Below, piece after piece: positions 25,401 to 34,026 of a stretch of DNA of 64,000 nucleotides. Origin of the DNA: Polaromonas sp. CF318 (GTDB lineage: Bacteria > Pseudomonadota > Gammaproteobacteria > Burkholderiales > Burkholderiaceae_C). The DNA lies in contig NZ_AKIV01000043.1 of assembly GCF_000282655.1 (NCBI RefSeq), positions 1 to 64,000 on the forward strand. Direction: 5' to 3'. The notes under the pieces are model-generated. The model was not told the DNA's origin. It did no database searches and was given only the letters and a program-made list of their open reading frames with translations. Position numbers and translations under genes: made by a program. Each line of letters starts with the position of its first letter. Positions within the stretch are counted from its first letter, which is position 1.

Positions 25401-25784
25401 TTAGCCCAGCGCGATGCTGGCCATCAGGGCTGTGAGTTCGGGGTATTCGCCGGCGGTGGGCAGCAGTTCCACGGCGATGCCGGGATGGCTGGCCTGGACT
25501 TGCGCGACCAGCCTCGGCAAGTCCTCCCGGGCATGTTTGCCCACGCCGAAGAACAGCGGAAACACCCTGATGGCGCGTGCGCCGCCGGCGGCGAGTTCCG
25601 CCGCGGCCTCAGGCAGGGTGGGTGGGCAAAGCTCCAGGTAGGCGCAGAGCACGGACGTGCCGGGCGCGCTGACGCGCACCTGCGCGGCCACAGCCTCTAT
25701 GGGCGCGCGCCACAGCGGGTCGCGCGAGCCGTGGGCCAGCAGGATGATGCCGCGGGGCTGTGCTGCCGTGGTCGCCATCGCCAT
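25401..25784 (-). CDS. CbiX/SirB-type sirohydrochlorin chelatase
   Basis: This 127-residue single-domain protein carries the two metal-chelating histidines of the family, in LLAHGSRDPLW and FFGVGKHAREDLP. Such short chelatases insert cobalt or iron into sirohydrochlorin. Beside cysB, a ferrochelatase role in siroheme synthesis for sulfite reductase is the more likely one, but this is inference. It lies 12 bases downstream of lptG on the same strand. Confidence 0.88.
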   Translation of the reverse strand: MAMATTAAQPRGIILLAHGSRDPLWRAPIEAVAAQVRVSAPGTSVLCAYLELCPPTLPEAAAELAAGGARAIRVFPLFFGVGKHAREDLPRLVAQVQASHPGIAVELLPTAGEYPELTALMASIALG

Positions 25785-25796
25785 TCGTGTCTGTGC

Positions 25797-26936
25797 CTAG
25801 CGCCGCAGCACCAGCCAGCCGAAAGCGCCCAGCGAGACAGCCATGTAGAGCAGGCCGGGCGTGGCGGCCGCCAGCCAGGGCATCCAGTTGCGCAGGTTGC
25901 CGATGTAGCCGAACACGTTGTTGAGCAGGAAGAAGCTGATACCTATCATGACCCCGGCAAACACATAACCCGCGATGCCGCCGGAGCGAAAGTGCAGGTA
26001 GGCAAAGGGCAGGGCCAGGATCACCATCACCAGGCAGCTGAGCGGGTAGAACACCTTTTTCCAGAACTCGATTTCATAGCGCTGGGCCGTCTGGCCGTTG
26101 GCGTCCAGGTGGCGCACGTAGTTGAAGAGGTCTATGGTGCCCATGCGCTCGGGCTTGAGCAGCGCCACCGAGACCATTTCGGCGCTGATTTCAGTGGGCC
26201 AGCGGAAGGTCTCCAGCACCACCCGGTTGACCTTGGCGCTCTCCTGCGGCCTGGCGGCGCTGGGTGCGCCGCTGACCTCGAATTCCGCGCGCGTGGCCTG
26301 CTGCAGCTGCCAGGCATCGCCGGCGGCAAAGGTCGCCAGCGGCGCCTGGGTGGTGGAGACGATCAGCCCCTTGTTATTGAACTCAAACACCTGCACGCCC
26401 TGCATTTCGTTGTCGGGGGTGAGGGCTTTCACATTGACCACGTAGGTGTTGTAGGCCTGCTTTTCCTTGAGCCAGGCGCCGGTCTGGCCTATGGTGATCT
26501 TGCTCTGGTAGCGCGCCTTGAGCAGTTGCGCGGCTCGCTCGCTGGCGGGCGCCACGTAGTCGCCCACCACGAAGCTGAACACCACAAACAGCGCGCCCAG
26601 GACCAGCAGCAGCTTGAGCGCGCGCCAGGGGCCCAGGCCGCTGGTTCGCAAAATGGTGTATTCCGAACTTTGGGCCAGCCGCGCCATGACAAAAATCGTG
26701 CCTATCAGCACCGAAATGGGCAGCAGCTCGTAAAGGTGGTTGGGCACCAGCAGGCCCACATACAGCAGCGCATGGCGGATCTGGTAGATCTCGCCGGCGT
26801 TGATGCCGTTGCTTTTGCCGAGGTACTGCAGTTCATCGACCAGGTCGAAAAAGAAGAACAGGGCCAGAAAGCCCAGGGCCACCAGGGCGATGGCCGCCAG
26901 CACTTCCCCGTAAATCAGGCGGCGTATGGTTTTCAT
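25797..26936 (-). CDS. lptG: LPS export ABC transporter permease LptG
   Basis: This 379-residue inner-membrane protein has the N-terminal TM block RRLIYGEVLAAIALVALGFL, a large periplasmic beta-jellyroll region (about residues 100-270) and three C-terminal membrane spans. With LptF and LptB it extracts lipopolysaccharide from the inner membrane. Its start overlaps the lptF stop by four bases. Confidence 0.94.
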   Translation of the reverse strand: MKTIRRLIYGEVLAAIALVALGFLALFFFFDLVDELQYLGKSNGINAGEIYQIRHALLYVGLLVPNHLYELLPISVLIGTIFVMARLAQSSEYTILRTSGLGPWRALKLLLVLGALFVVFSFVVGDYVAPASERAAQLLKARYQSKITIGQTGAWLKEKQAYNTYVVNVKALTPDNEMQGVQVFEFNNKGLIVSTTQAPLATFAAGDAWQLQQATRAEFEVSGAPSAARPQESAKVNRVVLETFRWPTEISAEMVSVALLKPERMGTIDLFNYVRHLDANGQTAQRYEIEFWKKVFYPLSCLVMVILALPFAYLHFRSGGIAGYVFAGVMIGISFFLLNNVFGYIGNLRNWMPWLAAATPGLLYMAVSLGAFGWLVLRR

Positions 26937-28060
26937 GCTTGCTGGCTTTCGGAGTTGCGCACGGCCATCGGCTGGCGCCGGATGCGCCGGGCGGGCCTGA
27001 GCACCCAGTTGAACTGCCGCTTGGACAGCCAGGCCAGGCCCAGCAGCAGCACGCCGCCGTGCAGGGCCAGCAGGAAGTTGCTGAAGCTGATGAGGCCCAC
27101 AAAAATCCAGCTTTGCCCGAGGTTGACGAGGTTGTTGTAGACCACGAAGGTCAGCAGCACAAAAATCATGTTGCCGCTGCGCCCGCCGCGCGGGTTCACG
27201 CTGGCCAGGGCCACGGCCAGCACGACGAAGTTGATGGCTGCCAGCGCCAGCCCGATGCGCCAGGCCAGTTCGCTGAGGTTGCCGCGCGTGGGCGCCTTGA
27301 TGAGCGAGCGGGTGGACAGCAGCTTGGCTTCGGGTGCGTTTTCAGCGAGTGGATTCGAGTCGCCGGTCTTGGTGCCGTATTCCTCGAAGTCGCTGATCTT
27401 GAGCGCCGGCTGGCCGATCACGTTTTCCAGGCGTTGCCCGTTCTCGAGCATGAGGAACTGGGCGTCGTTCAGCACCTCGATGCGGCCGGAACGCGCGGTG
27501 GTGATGGAGCTTTTGCCTTTTTCGGTGGCGGCGATGAACACATTGTTGCTGGCCCGCGCGCCCGCCAGTTCGCGGTCTATGAAGAACACCCGGTTGCCGC
27601 TGGAGGACTCCTGGAACTGGCCGGGGGCGATGCGGTCGATGTCGCCGCGTTGCTCGTAGCGGCTTTGCATGTCCTTGGTCTGCTGGTTGGTCCAGGGCCA
27701 GACAAACAGCGCCATCAGCGTGATCACCAGCAGCACCGGCCAGGAAAAACGGAAAAGCGGCCGCAGAAAACCGGCCAGCCCCTGGCCGCTGGTGAACCAC
27801 ACCACCATCTCGCTGTCGCGGTACATGCGCGAGAGGGTGCTGACCATGGCGATGAAGAGCGACAGCGTGAGGATGGTCGGCAGGCGGCCCAGCGCGGAGT
27901 AGGCCATGAAGAGCATCACGTCCTGCGGATTGATGAAACCGCGCGAGGCCTGGCCCAGCGTGCGGATCAGCACAATGGTCATCACGATGGTGACCAACAC
28001 CACCAGCGTGGCCCCGAAACTGCGCGCCAGCTCTTTGCGAATCGAAGATTGGAATAACAT
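26933..28060 (-). CDS. lptF: LPS export ABC transporter permease LptF
   Basis: This 375-residue permease opens with MLFQSSIRKELARSF and a membrane span. It has the GRLPTILTLSLFIAMVSTLSR segment, a periplasmic domain (about 95-265) and C-terminal spans with the VYNNLVNLGQSW stretch. It is the partner of LptG. The start faces pepA across only 66 AT-rich bases that must hold both promoters. Confidence 0.94.
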   Translation of the reverse strand: MLFQSSIRKELARSFGATLVVLVTIVMTIVLIRTLGQASRGFINPQDVMLFMAYSALGRLPTILTLSLFIAMVSTLSRMYRDSEMVVWFTSGQGLAGFLRPLFRFSWPVLLVITLMALFVWPWTNQQTKDMQSRYEQRGDIDRIAPGQFQESSSGNRVFFIDRELAGARASNNVFIAATEKGKSSITTARSGRIEVLNDAQFLMLENGQRLENVIGQPALKISDFEEYGTKTGDSNPLAENAPEAKLLSTRSLIKAPTRGNLSELAWRIGLALAAINFVVLAVALASVNPRGGRSGNMIFVLLTFVVYNNLVNLGQSWIFVGLISFSNFLLALHGGVLLLGLAWLSKRQFNWVLRPARRIRRQPMAVRNSESQQA

Positions 28061-28126
28061 TGACTGAAATATCTGCGTTTGTTTTATTTTTTGTTTTACT
28101 TTGGTTTAACCACCAGACCCTGAATT

Positions 28127-29671
28127 ATGGACTTTGAACTCAAAACACTGACCCGCGCCCGCATTTGCAGTGAAAAAACCGACGCACTGCTTGTGCTGGT
28201 CCCCCAGGGCGGGGGCGTCGGCAGCGACCCGCTTTCGGCGCTCACGGCGCTGGCCATCAAGTCCGGCGACTTCGAGGCCAAGCCGGGCAAGCTGCTGGCC
28301 GCCTACCGGGCACCCGGCATCGCCGCCACGCGCCTGGTGCTGGCGGGGGTGGGTGATGCCAGCCCCAAAAATATCCGCACGGCCGTGGGCGCGGCCCTGG
28401 GTGCCGTGAAGAACGGCAACACGCAGCGCCTGGTGCTGTGCCTGGACCTGCTGGACGGGCTGCAGGCCGAGGCCGTTCGCGCCGCCGTGACGGCCTGTAG
28501 CGAAGTGGCTTACGTGTACACCACGACCAAATCCAAGGCCAGCCCTTCGAAGCTGCAGCGCGTGCTGCTGGCCGTGGGCGACGCCGCGAACGCCAAGGCG
28601 GCCAAGGCCGGCCTGGACAAGGGCGTGGCGCTGGTCAAAGGCCTGGAATTCGCCAAGGAATGGGCCAACCGGCCGTCCAACCACGCCACGCCGACCCTGC
28701 TGGCCGGCGCCGCCAGGGAGCTGGGCAAGCTGCGCAACATCAAGGTCGAGGTGCTGGGTCCCAAAGAGGTCGCCAAACTGGGCATGGGCTCCTTCATGGC
28801 CGTGGCCCAGGGCACGGCCGAGCCGCTGCGCTTCATCGTGCTGCGCTACGACGGCGCGGCCAGGTCTGCGGCGCCCGTGGTGCTGGTCGGCAAAGGCATC
28901 ACTTTTGACACGGGCGGCATTTCCATCAAGCCCGCCGCCGAGATGGACGAGATGAAGTTCGACATGTGCGGCGCCGCGAGCGTGCTGGGCACCTTCCGGG
29001 CCCTGGCCGAACTGCAGCCCGCGCTCAATGTGGTGGGCCTGATCCCGGCCTGTGAAAACATGCCGGGCGGCCGCGCCATCAAGCCGGGCGACGTGGTCAC
29101 CAGCATGAGCGGCCAGACCATAGAGATTCTGAATACCGACGCCGAGGGCCGCCTGGTGCTTTGCGATGCCTTGACCTACGCCGAGCGCTTCAAACCCAGG
29201 GCGGTGGTCGACATCGCCACGCTGACCGGCGCCTGCGTGATCGCGCTGGGCGGTGTGCGCAGCGGGATGTTCTCCACCGACGATGCCCTGGCCGAGGCGC
29301 TGGCGCAAGCCGGCGAATCGTCCATGGACCTGTGCTGGCGGATGCCGCTGGACGAGGACTACGCCGAAGGCCTGAAGACCAACTTTGCCGACGTCGCCAA
29401 TGTGGCCGGCAGGGCCGGCGGCGCGATTACGGCCGCCAAGTTCCTCCAGCGCTTTGCGGCCAGCTTCCCCTGGGCGCACCTGGACATCGCCGGCACCGCC
29501 TGGAAAGGCGGCGCCGCCAAGGGGGCCACCGGCCGGCCCGTGCCGCTGCTGCTTGACTACCTGCTCGGCCAGGCGGCTGCGGCCAAGCCCAAGGCACCCG
29601 CCAAACCCAAGGCATCGGGCAAACCCAAGGCATCGGGCAAACCCAAGGCCGCCGCCAGAACACGGGCATGA
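28127..29671 (+). CDS. pepA: Leucyl aminopeptidase PepA with Lys/Pro-rich tail
   Basis: This 514-residue M17 metallopeptidase removes N-terminal residues from peptides. The two-metal site is in VGKGITFDTGGISIKP, DMCGAASVLG and NTDAEGRLVLCDAL, all intact. Residues from about 486 are an added tail of repeated KPKASG units encoded by an 18-base tandem repeat (29584-29656). PepA proteins usually end soon after the PLLLDYLL-type segment, so the tail is extra. The stop overlaps holC by four bases. Confidence 0.95.
   Translation: MDFELKTLTRARICSEKTDALLVLVPQGGGVGSDPLSALTALAIKSGDFEAKPGKLLAAYRAPGIAATRLVLAGVGDASPKNIRTAVGAALGAVKNGNTQRLVLCLDLLDGLQAEAVRAAVTACSEVAYVYTTTKSKASPSKLQRVLLAVGDAANAKAAKAGLDKGVALVKGLEFAKEWANRPSNHATPTLLAGAARELGKLRNIKVEVLGPKEVAKLGMGSFMAVAQGTAEPLRFIVLRYDGAARSAAPVVLVGKGITFDTGGISIKPAAEMDEMKFDMCGAASVLGTFRALAELQPALNVVGLIPACENMPGGRAIKPGDVVTSMSGQTIEILNTDAEGRLVLCDALTYAERFKPRAVVDIATLTGACVIALGGVRSGMFSTDDALAEALAQAGESSMDLCWRMPLDEDYAEGLKTNFADVANVAGRAGGAITAAKFLQRFAASFPWAHLDIAGTAWKGGAAKGATGRPVPLLLDYLLGQAAAAKPKAPAKPKASGKPKASGKPKAAARTRA
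29584..29656 (+). repeat. 18-base tandem repeat in the 3' end of pepA
   Basis: The unit AAACCCAAGGCATCGGGC occurs twice exactly (29603 and 29621), flanked by one degenerate copy on each side. It encodes KPKASG-like repeats in the basic tail of PepA. Slippage could change the copy number without breaking the frame. Confidence 0.8.
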
Positions 29672-30105
29672 CCGAAATCGCTTTTCACTTCAACGTGCCC
29701 GACAAGCTGGCCTACAGCTGCCGGTTGCTACGAAAGGCTTACCTCAGCGGCGCGAGTGTGGTGGTGACGGGCGAGCCGGTGGTGTTGGCTGAGCTGGACC
29801 AGTTGATGTGGAGTTTTTCGCCGGCCGAGTTTGTGCCGCACTGCCGGGCCGGTTCGGCGCAAAGCACCTTGGCGGCCTCGCCCGTGGTGCTGGCCGAATC
29901 GCTGCAGGACTGCCCGCATTACGGCGTGCTGGTCAATCTGGGGCAGGGCATTCCGCCCGAGTTCGAGCGCTTTGAACGATTTATCGAAGTGGTGGCGCGT
30001 GAGGATGAAGACCGCCTCGCCGCGCGCAGCCGCTGGAAGCATTACACCGACAGGGGCTATGCGATGAAGCGGCATGACCTGGCCACGGCCGGGGAGGGCG
30101 CATGA
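29668..30105 (+). CDS. holC: DNA polymerase III chi subunit HolC
   Basis: This 145-residue protein shows the HolC fold features FHFNVPDKLAYSCRLLRKAY and GASVVVTG, with FVPHCRAGS and the later ILVNLGQ-like GVLVNLGQGIPP. Chi links the clamp loader to SSB at the replication fork. The pepA-holC order, with overlapping stop and start, is common in proteobacteria. The stop overlaps the next small gene by four bases. Confidence 0.92.
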   Translation: MTEIAFHFNVPDKLAYSCRLLRKAYLSGASVVVTGEPVVLAELDQLMWSFSPAEFVPHCRAGSAQSTLAASPVVLAESLQDCPHYGVLVNLGQGIPPEFERFERFIEVVAREDEDRLAARSRWKHYTDRGYAMKRHDLATAGEGA

Positions 30106-30455
30106 ACCGTCCGCCGCCCGCGCCGCCGCGCTTTGTGCCGACACTGACGGAAGTCGTGCGGCCCGTCGCCGCGCCCCTGCCGGCTTCGGGACCGGCCATC
30201 GCGGCACCCGCCTCGCCAGCGCAGCCGGCTGCGCTGGCGGCTTCACCGGACCTGCAGGAACAGATGGTGCAGCGCGTGCTGCAGCGTGTGGACCTGATGC
30301 TGGACCGGCGTCTGCGCGAGGTGGTGGGCCAGCTCATTCTTGAACAAACGCAAAGCCTGGCGCCGCGCCTTCGCGAGGAAATCGAGGACGTCGTTCGCCA
30401 GTCCGTGAGCCAGGCTTTCGCGAATGAAACCACGCCGCCTCCGGCCGGCGGATAG
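30102..30455 (+). CDS. Hypothetical protein, Pro/Ala-rich N-terminus with helical C-terminus
   Basis: This 117-residue protein has no family that I can name. Residues 1-48 are Pro/Ala-rich and probably disordered; residues 49-105 are strongly helical (QEQMVQRVLQRVDLMLDRRL, then LREEIEDVVRQSV). The gene overlaps holC by four bases (ATGA) and follows it in phase with the operon. Similar proteins are, from memory, common after holC in Burkholderiales. A replication-related role is only a guess from context. Confidence 0.7.
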   Translation: MNRPPPAPPRFVPTLTEVVRPVAAPLPASGPAIAAPASPAQPAALAASPDLQEQMVQRVLQRVDLMLDRRLREVVGQLILEQTQSLAPRLREEIEDVVRQSVSQAFANETTPPPAGG

Positions 30456-30690
30456 GTCGCCCAGGTGACTGTTTGTGCCCGCGTATTTTGCACTCGCGGC
30501 GCTATCGCGGGCGCTGCTGAAACACCCTCTCACATAAGCCGGGCTGCTCCCCGGGTAAACCCCCTTATCAGAAATTAACCTAGGGACGTTGCTATGGTGC
30601 GGGCCCGGAAATTGCGTTATGTTCGGCCCCGTTGAGTAAAAAAATTCGTTCTCAACCTTTAACGGTAATTTCCTAATCGGAGTGTTTTTT

Positions 30691-31821
30691 ATGCAAATGA
30701 AATTAAAACTGACAGTAGTGGCCGCCCTCGCTGCGGTGGCAGGTTTTTCTTCTGCCCAAGACGCAGTCGTCAAAATCGGTCACGTGGCGCCGCTGTCCGG
30801 CTCGCAGGCCCATTACGGCAAAGACAATGAGAACGGCGTGCGCATGGCCATCGAAGACCTGAACGCGCAAAACGTGGTCATCGGCGGCAAGAAGGTCAAG
30901 TTTGAAATTGTTGCTGAAGATGATGCTGCTGATCCAAAACAGGGCACGGCAGCCGCACAAAAACTGTGCGACTCCAAAGTCGCTGGCGTAGTCGGTCACC
31001 TGAATTCCGGTACGACGATTCCCGCTTCCAAGGTCTACAACGACTGCGGCATTCCCCACGTCACGGGCGCTGCAACCAACCCCAACCTGACCAAGCCAGG
31101 CTACAAAACCACCTACCGCATCATCGCCAACGACAACGCCCTGGGCGCTGGCCTGGCTTTCTATGCCGCCGACGCACTGAAGCTCAAGAAGGTCGCCATC
31201 ATCGACGACCGTACCGCTTACGGCCAAGGCGTTGCTGAAGTGTTCAAGAAGACGGCCCTGGCCAAAGGCATGACCGTCGTTGACGAACAGTTCACGACCG
31301 ACAAAGCCACCGACTTCATGGCCATCCTGACCGCGGTCAAGGCCAAGGCTCCTGACGCCATCTTCTTCGGCGGCATGGACCCACAAGGCGGCCCCATGCT
31401 GCGCCAGATGGAACAGCTCGGCATGAGCAACGTCAAGTACTTCGGCGGTGACGGCATCTGCACGGCCGAACTGGCCAAGCTGGCAGCCGGCGCCAAGACC
31501 ATCGGCAACGTGGTTTGCGCTGAAGGCGGCGCTTCCCTGGCAAAAATGCCCGGCGGCGAAGCCTGGAAAAAGCGTTACGACGCCAAGTACCCCAACCAGT
31601 TCCAGGTTTACAGCCCGTACACCTATGACGCGACTTTTGTCCTGGTTGACGCCATGAAGCGCGCCGGTTCCTGGGATCCAAAGGTTTACACCCCTGAACT
31701 GATCAAGACCAACTTCAAGGGCGTGACCACCACGATCTCTTTTGAACCCAATGGCGAACTGAAGAACCCCGCCATCACCCTGTACGTCTACAAGGACGGC
31801 AAGAAGTCCGCTCTGAACTGA
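30691..31821 (+). CDS. Branched-chain amino acid ABC transporter, periplasmic binding protein
   Basis: This 376-residue periplasmic binding protein of the LivJ/LivK type has a signal peptide (LKLTVVAALAAVAGFSSAQ) followed by the mature start VVKIGHVAPLSGSQAHYGKD, a family signature. The start ATG at 30691 has GGAG eight bases upstream. The permease and ATPase genes are not adjacent, so the protein is an orphan binding protein within this window. A terminator follows directly. The 235 bases upstream contain no gene and probably hold its promoter. Confidence 0.93.
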   Translation: MQMKLKLTVVAALAAVAGFSSAQDAVVKIGHVAPLSGSQAHYGKDNENGVRMAIEDLNAQNVVIGGKKVKFEIVAEDDAADPKQGTAAAQKLCDSKVAGVVGHLNSGTTIPASKVYNDCGIPHVTGAATNPNLTKPGYKTTYRIIANDNALGAGLAFYAADALKLKKVAIIDDRTAYGQGVAEVFKKTALAKGMTVVDEQFTTDKATDFMAILTAVKAKAPDAIFFGGMDPQGGPMLRQMEQLGMSNVKYFGGDGICTAELAKLAAGAKTIGNVVCAEGGASLAKMPGGEAWKKRYDAKYPNQFQVYSPYTYDATFVLVDAMKRAGSWDPKVYTPELIKTNFKGVTTTISFEPNGELKNPAITLYVYKDGKKSALN

Positions 31822-31835
31822 TCGTTCACCGCGAA

Positions 31836-31868
31836 CCAAAAAAGCCACCGCAAGGTGGCTTTTTTTTG
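31836..31868 (+). terminator. Terminator of the livK-type gene
   Basis: AAAAAGCCACC, CGCAA loop region and GGTGGCTTTTTTTT form a strong stem followed by eight T, 15 bases after the stop codon. Confidence 0.9.
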
Positions 31869-32073
31869 CCCGTTTTCCCGTGCGCCTTGCTGCTGCAGGC
31901 GGAGCAGGAAATCATGGAAACATTGTTCGCCAAAAGACAATGTCCTCCAACTCGTTGCGTTTGCCCGCCCAGAATGTTCCCAGGCAGGTTGTTGAACTTC
32001 CGGCAGGAAAAAGCCGGCGATGACCCGCCTGAAACGCACTCATTGGGTCAACCTTCTTCCTGGAGACATAAAA

Positions 32074-32463
32074 ATGGCTAAACCGCAAACACGCCTGGAA
32101 AGTCAGGCTGCACCCGGCGTCATGAGCGCCGCGGCCGACGAGGTCGTGGTACTCACCGACATCCTGGGACGTAAACTGAAAATCAAGCCCATCGACATCC
32201 TTTACGAGAGCCAGCTCACCCGGATGTTCGGCACCGAGGCGGCAGCCAACCTGCCTTACATGATGGGTTTTGTGTATCCCGCCGCCTCCGTGTGCGAAAT
32301 CGATGGGGTGGCTTATCCGCGCCCCACCAGCCAGCAGGAGGTCGACGAGGCGATCCAGCGTCTTGGCCGTGAGGGTTTTGCCGCGTTCCTGCAGCACATG
32401 CAATCGGAAATGGAAAAGCTCAAGCAGGTGGCCGAAAGCGGCGCGGAGCCAAAACCGGAATAG
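32074..32463 (+). CDS. Hypothetical protein, possibly phage tail-assembly-like
   Basis: This is a 129-residue protein with no certain family. The pattern LTDILGRKLKIKPIDILYES, then AANLPYMMGFVYP, IDGV and EVDEAIQRLGREGFAAFL recalls small phage tail-assembly chaperone proteins, but this is from memory and weak. The start at 32074 has GGAG nine bases before it (TGGAGACATAAAA). No other phage gene is nearby. The gene sits on the 3' side of the tRNA-Ser gene, a usual phage integration site, which makes a prophage remnant conceivable. An inverted repeat ACATTGT-N10-ACAATGT lies at 31920-31943. Confidence 0.6.
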   Translation: MAKPQTRLESQAAPGVMSAAADEVVVLTDILGRKLKIKPIDILYESQLTRMFGTEAAANLPYMMGFVYPAASVCEIDGVAYPRPTSQQEVDEAIQRLGREGFAAFLQHMQSEMEKLKQVAESGAEPKPE

Positions 32464-32506
32464 ACCCAGGGCTTTGCAGTTGAGCCGGTATTCGGCGAAG
32501 CCAAAT

Positions 32507-32535
32507 GAAAAACGGGGCGCGAGGCCCCGTTTTTA
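32507..32535. terminator. Bidirectional terminator between the orphan gene and tRNA-Ser
   Basis: AAAAACGGGGC, GCGA loop and GGCCCCGTTTTT form a ten-base stem with A and T runs on either side. It can end the 32074 gene and the tRNA transcript from the other strand. Confidence 0.88.
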
Positions 32536-32544
32536 CTGACTCAT

Positions 32545-32634
32545 TGGCGGAAGAGGCGGGATTCGAACCCGCGGTAGGTTTAACCCTACGCACGCTTTCC
32601 AGGCGTGTGACTTAAACCACTCATCCACCCTTCC
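32545..32634 (-). tRNA. tRNA-Ser (anticodon GGA)
   Basis: A 90-base type II tRNA with an encoded CCA end. The acceptor pairs GGAAGGG with CTCTTCC (one G-T pair). The anticodon arm is CGCCTGGAAAGCG with anticodon GGA, which reads UCC and UCU. A long variable arm (CGTAGGGTTAAACCCTACC) and the T loop GGTTCGAATCC are present. A consensus -10 element lies just upstream. Confidence 0.96.
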
Positions 32635-32646
32635 GCGAAGCCTTTG

Positions 32647-32652
32647 ATTATA
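32647..32652 (-). promoter_or_regulatory. -10 element of tRNA-Ser
   Basis: On the minus strand this reads TATAAT, a perfect -10 hexamer 13 bases from the mature 5' end. The -35 region is weak. Confidence 0.6.
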
Positions 32653-32698
32653 GCAGTGCCTCGGCCTGCCGGCTGAAAACGCGCCACAAATGCGCGTG

Positions 32699-33073
32699 CT
32701 AATGCACGGCGCCCTGGAAACGATGTTTTTCCAGCTGGGCCATGGTGACGAATTCCAGTGCTTTGCTGTGGGTGGATTCCAGCACGACGGGCGGCGCCAG
32801 GCCGGCCTCCAGCGCCTCCCGCCAACGATTGGCGCACAGGCACCAGCGATCGCCCGGCTTGAGCCCGGCAAAACGGTGAGCCGGCCGCGGTGTGCTCAGG
32901 TCATTGCCGCGCAAGGCGGAAAATGCCAGGAATTCGGTGGTCACCCGCACGCAGACCAGGTGGGAGCCGAGGTCCGAGGCGTCCGTGTTGCAGCAGCCGT
33001 CCCGGAAATAGCCGGTGAGCGGGTCGTAGGAGCAGGGCACAAGGTCCGTGCCCAGGACATTTTTTGCGGTCAT
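32699..33073 (-). CDS. DUF2237 family protein
   Basis: This 124-residue protein matches DUF2237: it opens NVLGTDLVPCSYDPLTGYFRDG, continues CCNTDASDLGSHLVC and contains GDRWCLCANRWREAL. Five cysteines are conserved in character. The function of the family is unknown. It is the third gene of a minus-strand run after the NfeD and SPFH genes, 25 bases downstream of the latter. Confidence 0.92.
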   Translation of the reverse strand: MTAKNVLGTDLVPCSYDPLTGYFRDGCCNTDASDLGSHLVCVRVTTEFLAFSALRGNDLSTPRPAHRFAGLKPGDRWCLCANRWREALEAGLAPPVVLESTHSKALEFVTMAQLEKHRFQGAVH

Positions 33074-33098
33074 GGCGTGTGTTCCCGGCAGGCCCGTG

Positions 33099-34016
33099 TC
33101 ACGCCTTGTTGGCCTGCACCATTTTCATGGCCGAACCGATCAGGGCGCCGACTTCGGTCATGTTGCTGGGCACGATCAGGGTGGTGGTGGCGTCCTTGGC
33201 CACCTTGGAATAGGCGTCCACCGCCTGCTGGGCGACCTTGAGCTGCACGGCTTGCTCGCCGCCGGGCTGGCGGATGGCGGCCGCCACCATTTCGATGGCT
33301 TTCGCATTGGCATCGGCAACGGCCATGATGGCCGCCGCTTCGCCCTGGGCGTTGTTGATGGCGGCCAGTTTTTCGCCTTCGGAGCGGGCGATGAAGGCCT
33401 CGCGTTCACCGGTGGCGATGTTGATCTGTTCCTGGCGGCGGCCTTCCGATGCCGCGATCAGCGCGCGCTTTTCACGTTCGGCGGTGATCTGCGACTGCAT
33501 GGCGTGCAGGATTTCCTTGGGCGGCGTCAAGTCCTTGATTTCATAGCGCAGGACTTTCACGCCCCAGTTCAGCGCCGCTTCGTCGATGGCGGCCACGACC
33601 TGCGCATTGATGATGTCGCGCTCTTCAAAGGTTTTGTCGAGCTCCAGCTTGCCGATGACGGAGCGCAGCGAGGTCTGGGCCAGCTGCGTGACGGCCACGA
33701 TGTAGTTGGACGAGCCGTAGCTGGCGCGCATCGGGTCGGTCACCTGGAAGTACAGGATGCCGTCCACCTGCAGCTGGGTGTTGTCGCGCGTGATGCAAAC
33801 CTGGCTGGGCACGTCCAGCGGGATTTCCTTGAGGCTGTGCTTGTAGGCGACGCGGTCGACAAAGGGAATCAGCCAGTTCAGGCCGGGAGTCAGGGTTCCC
33901 GCATATTTTCCCAGGCGTTCCTTGACCCAGGCGTTCTGCTGCGGTACGACCTTGATGGCGCGGATGACAAAGATCATCGCGACGATAAAAACGATAAGTG
34001 CTACATAAGACGACAT
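33099..34016 (-). CDS. SPFH/band 7 membrane protein (QmcA/stomatin-like)
   Basis: This is a 305-residue protein with one N-terminal membrane span (YVALIVFIVAMIFVI), the band 7 domain (about 25-190, VVPQQNAWVKERLGKY and LGKL-ELDKTFEERD) and a long coiled-coil region (EKRALIAASEGRRQEQI, EREAFIARSEGEKLAAI). It belongs to the paraslipin/QmcA group and is paired with an NfeD gene just upstream, the usual partner arrangement for membrane microdomain proteins. Confidence 0.92.
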   Translation of the reverse strand: MSSYVALIVFIVAMIFVIRAIKVVPQQNAWVKERLGKYAGTLTPGLNWLIPFVDRVAYKHSLKEIPLDVPSQVCITRDNTQLQVDGILYFQVTDPMRASYGSSNYIVAVTQLAQTSLRSVIGKLELDKTFEERDIINAQVVAAIDEAALNWGVKVLRYEIKDLTPPKEILHAMQSQITAEREKRALIAASEGRRQEQINIATGEREAFIARSEGEKLAAINNAQGEAAAIMAVADANAKAIEMVAAAIRQPGGEQAVQLKVAQQAVDAYSKVAKDATTTLIVPSNMTEVGALIGSAMKMVQANKA

Positions 34017-34026
34017 GGTGATTCCC

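Noticed and set aside
29584-29656. CRISPR array
   Set aside because: The 18-base units are contiguous, without spacers, and encode a protein tail. No other regularly spaced repeat was seen in the window.
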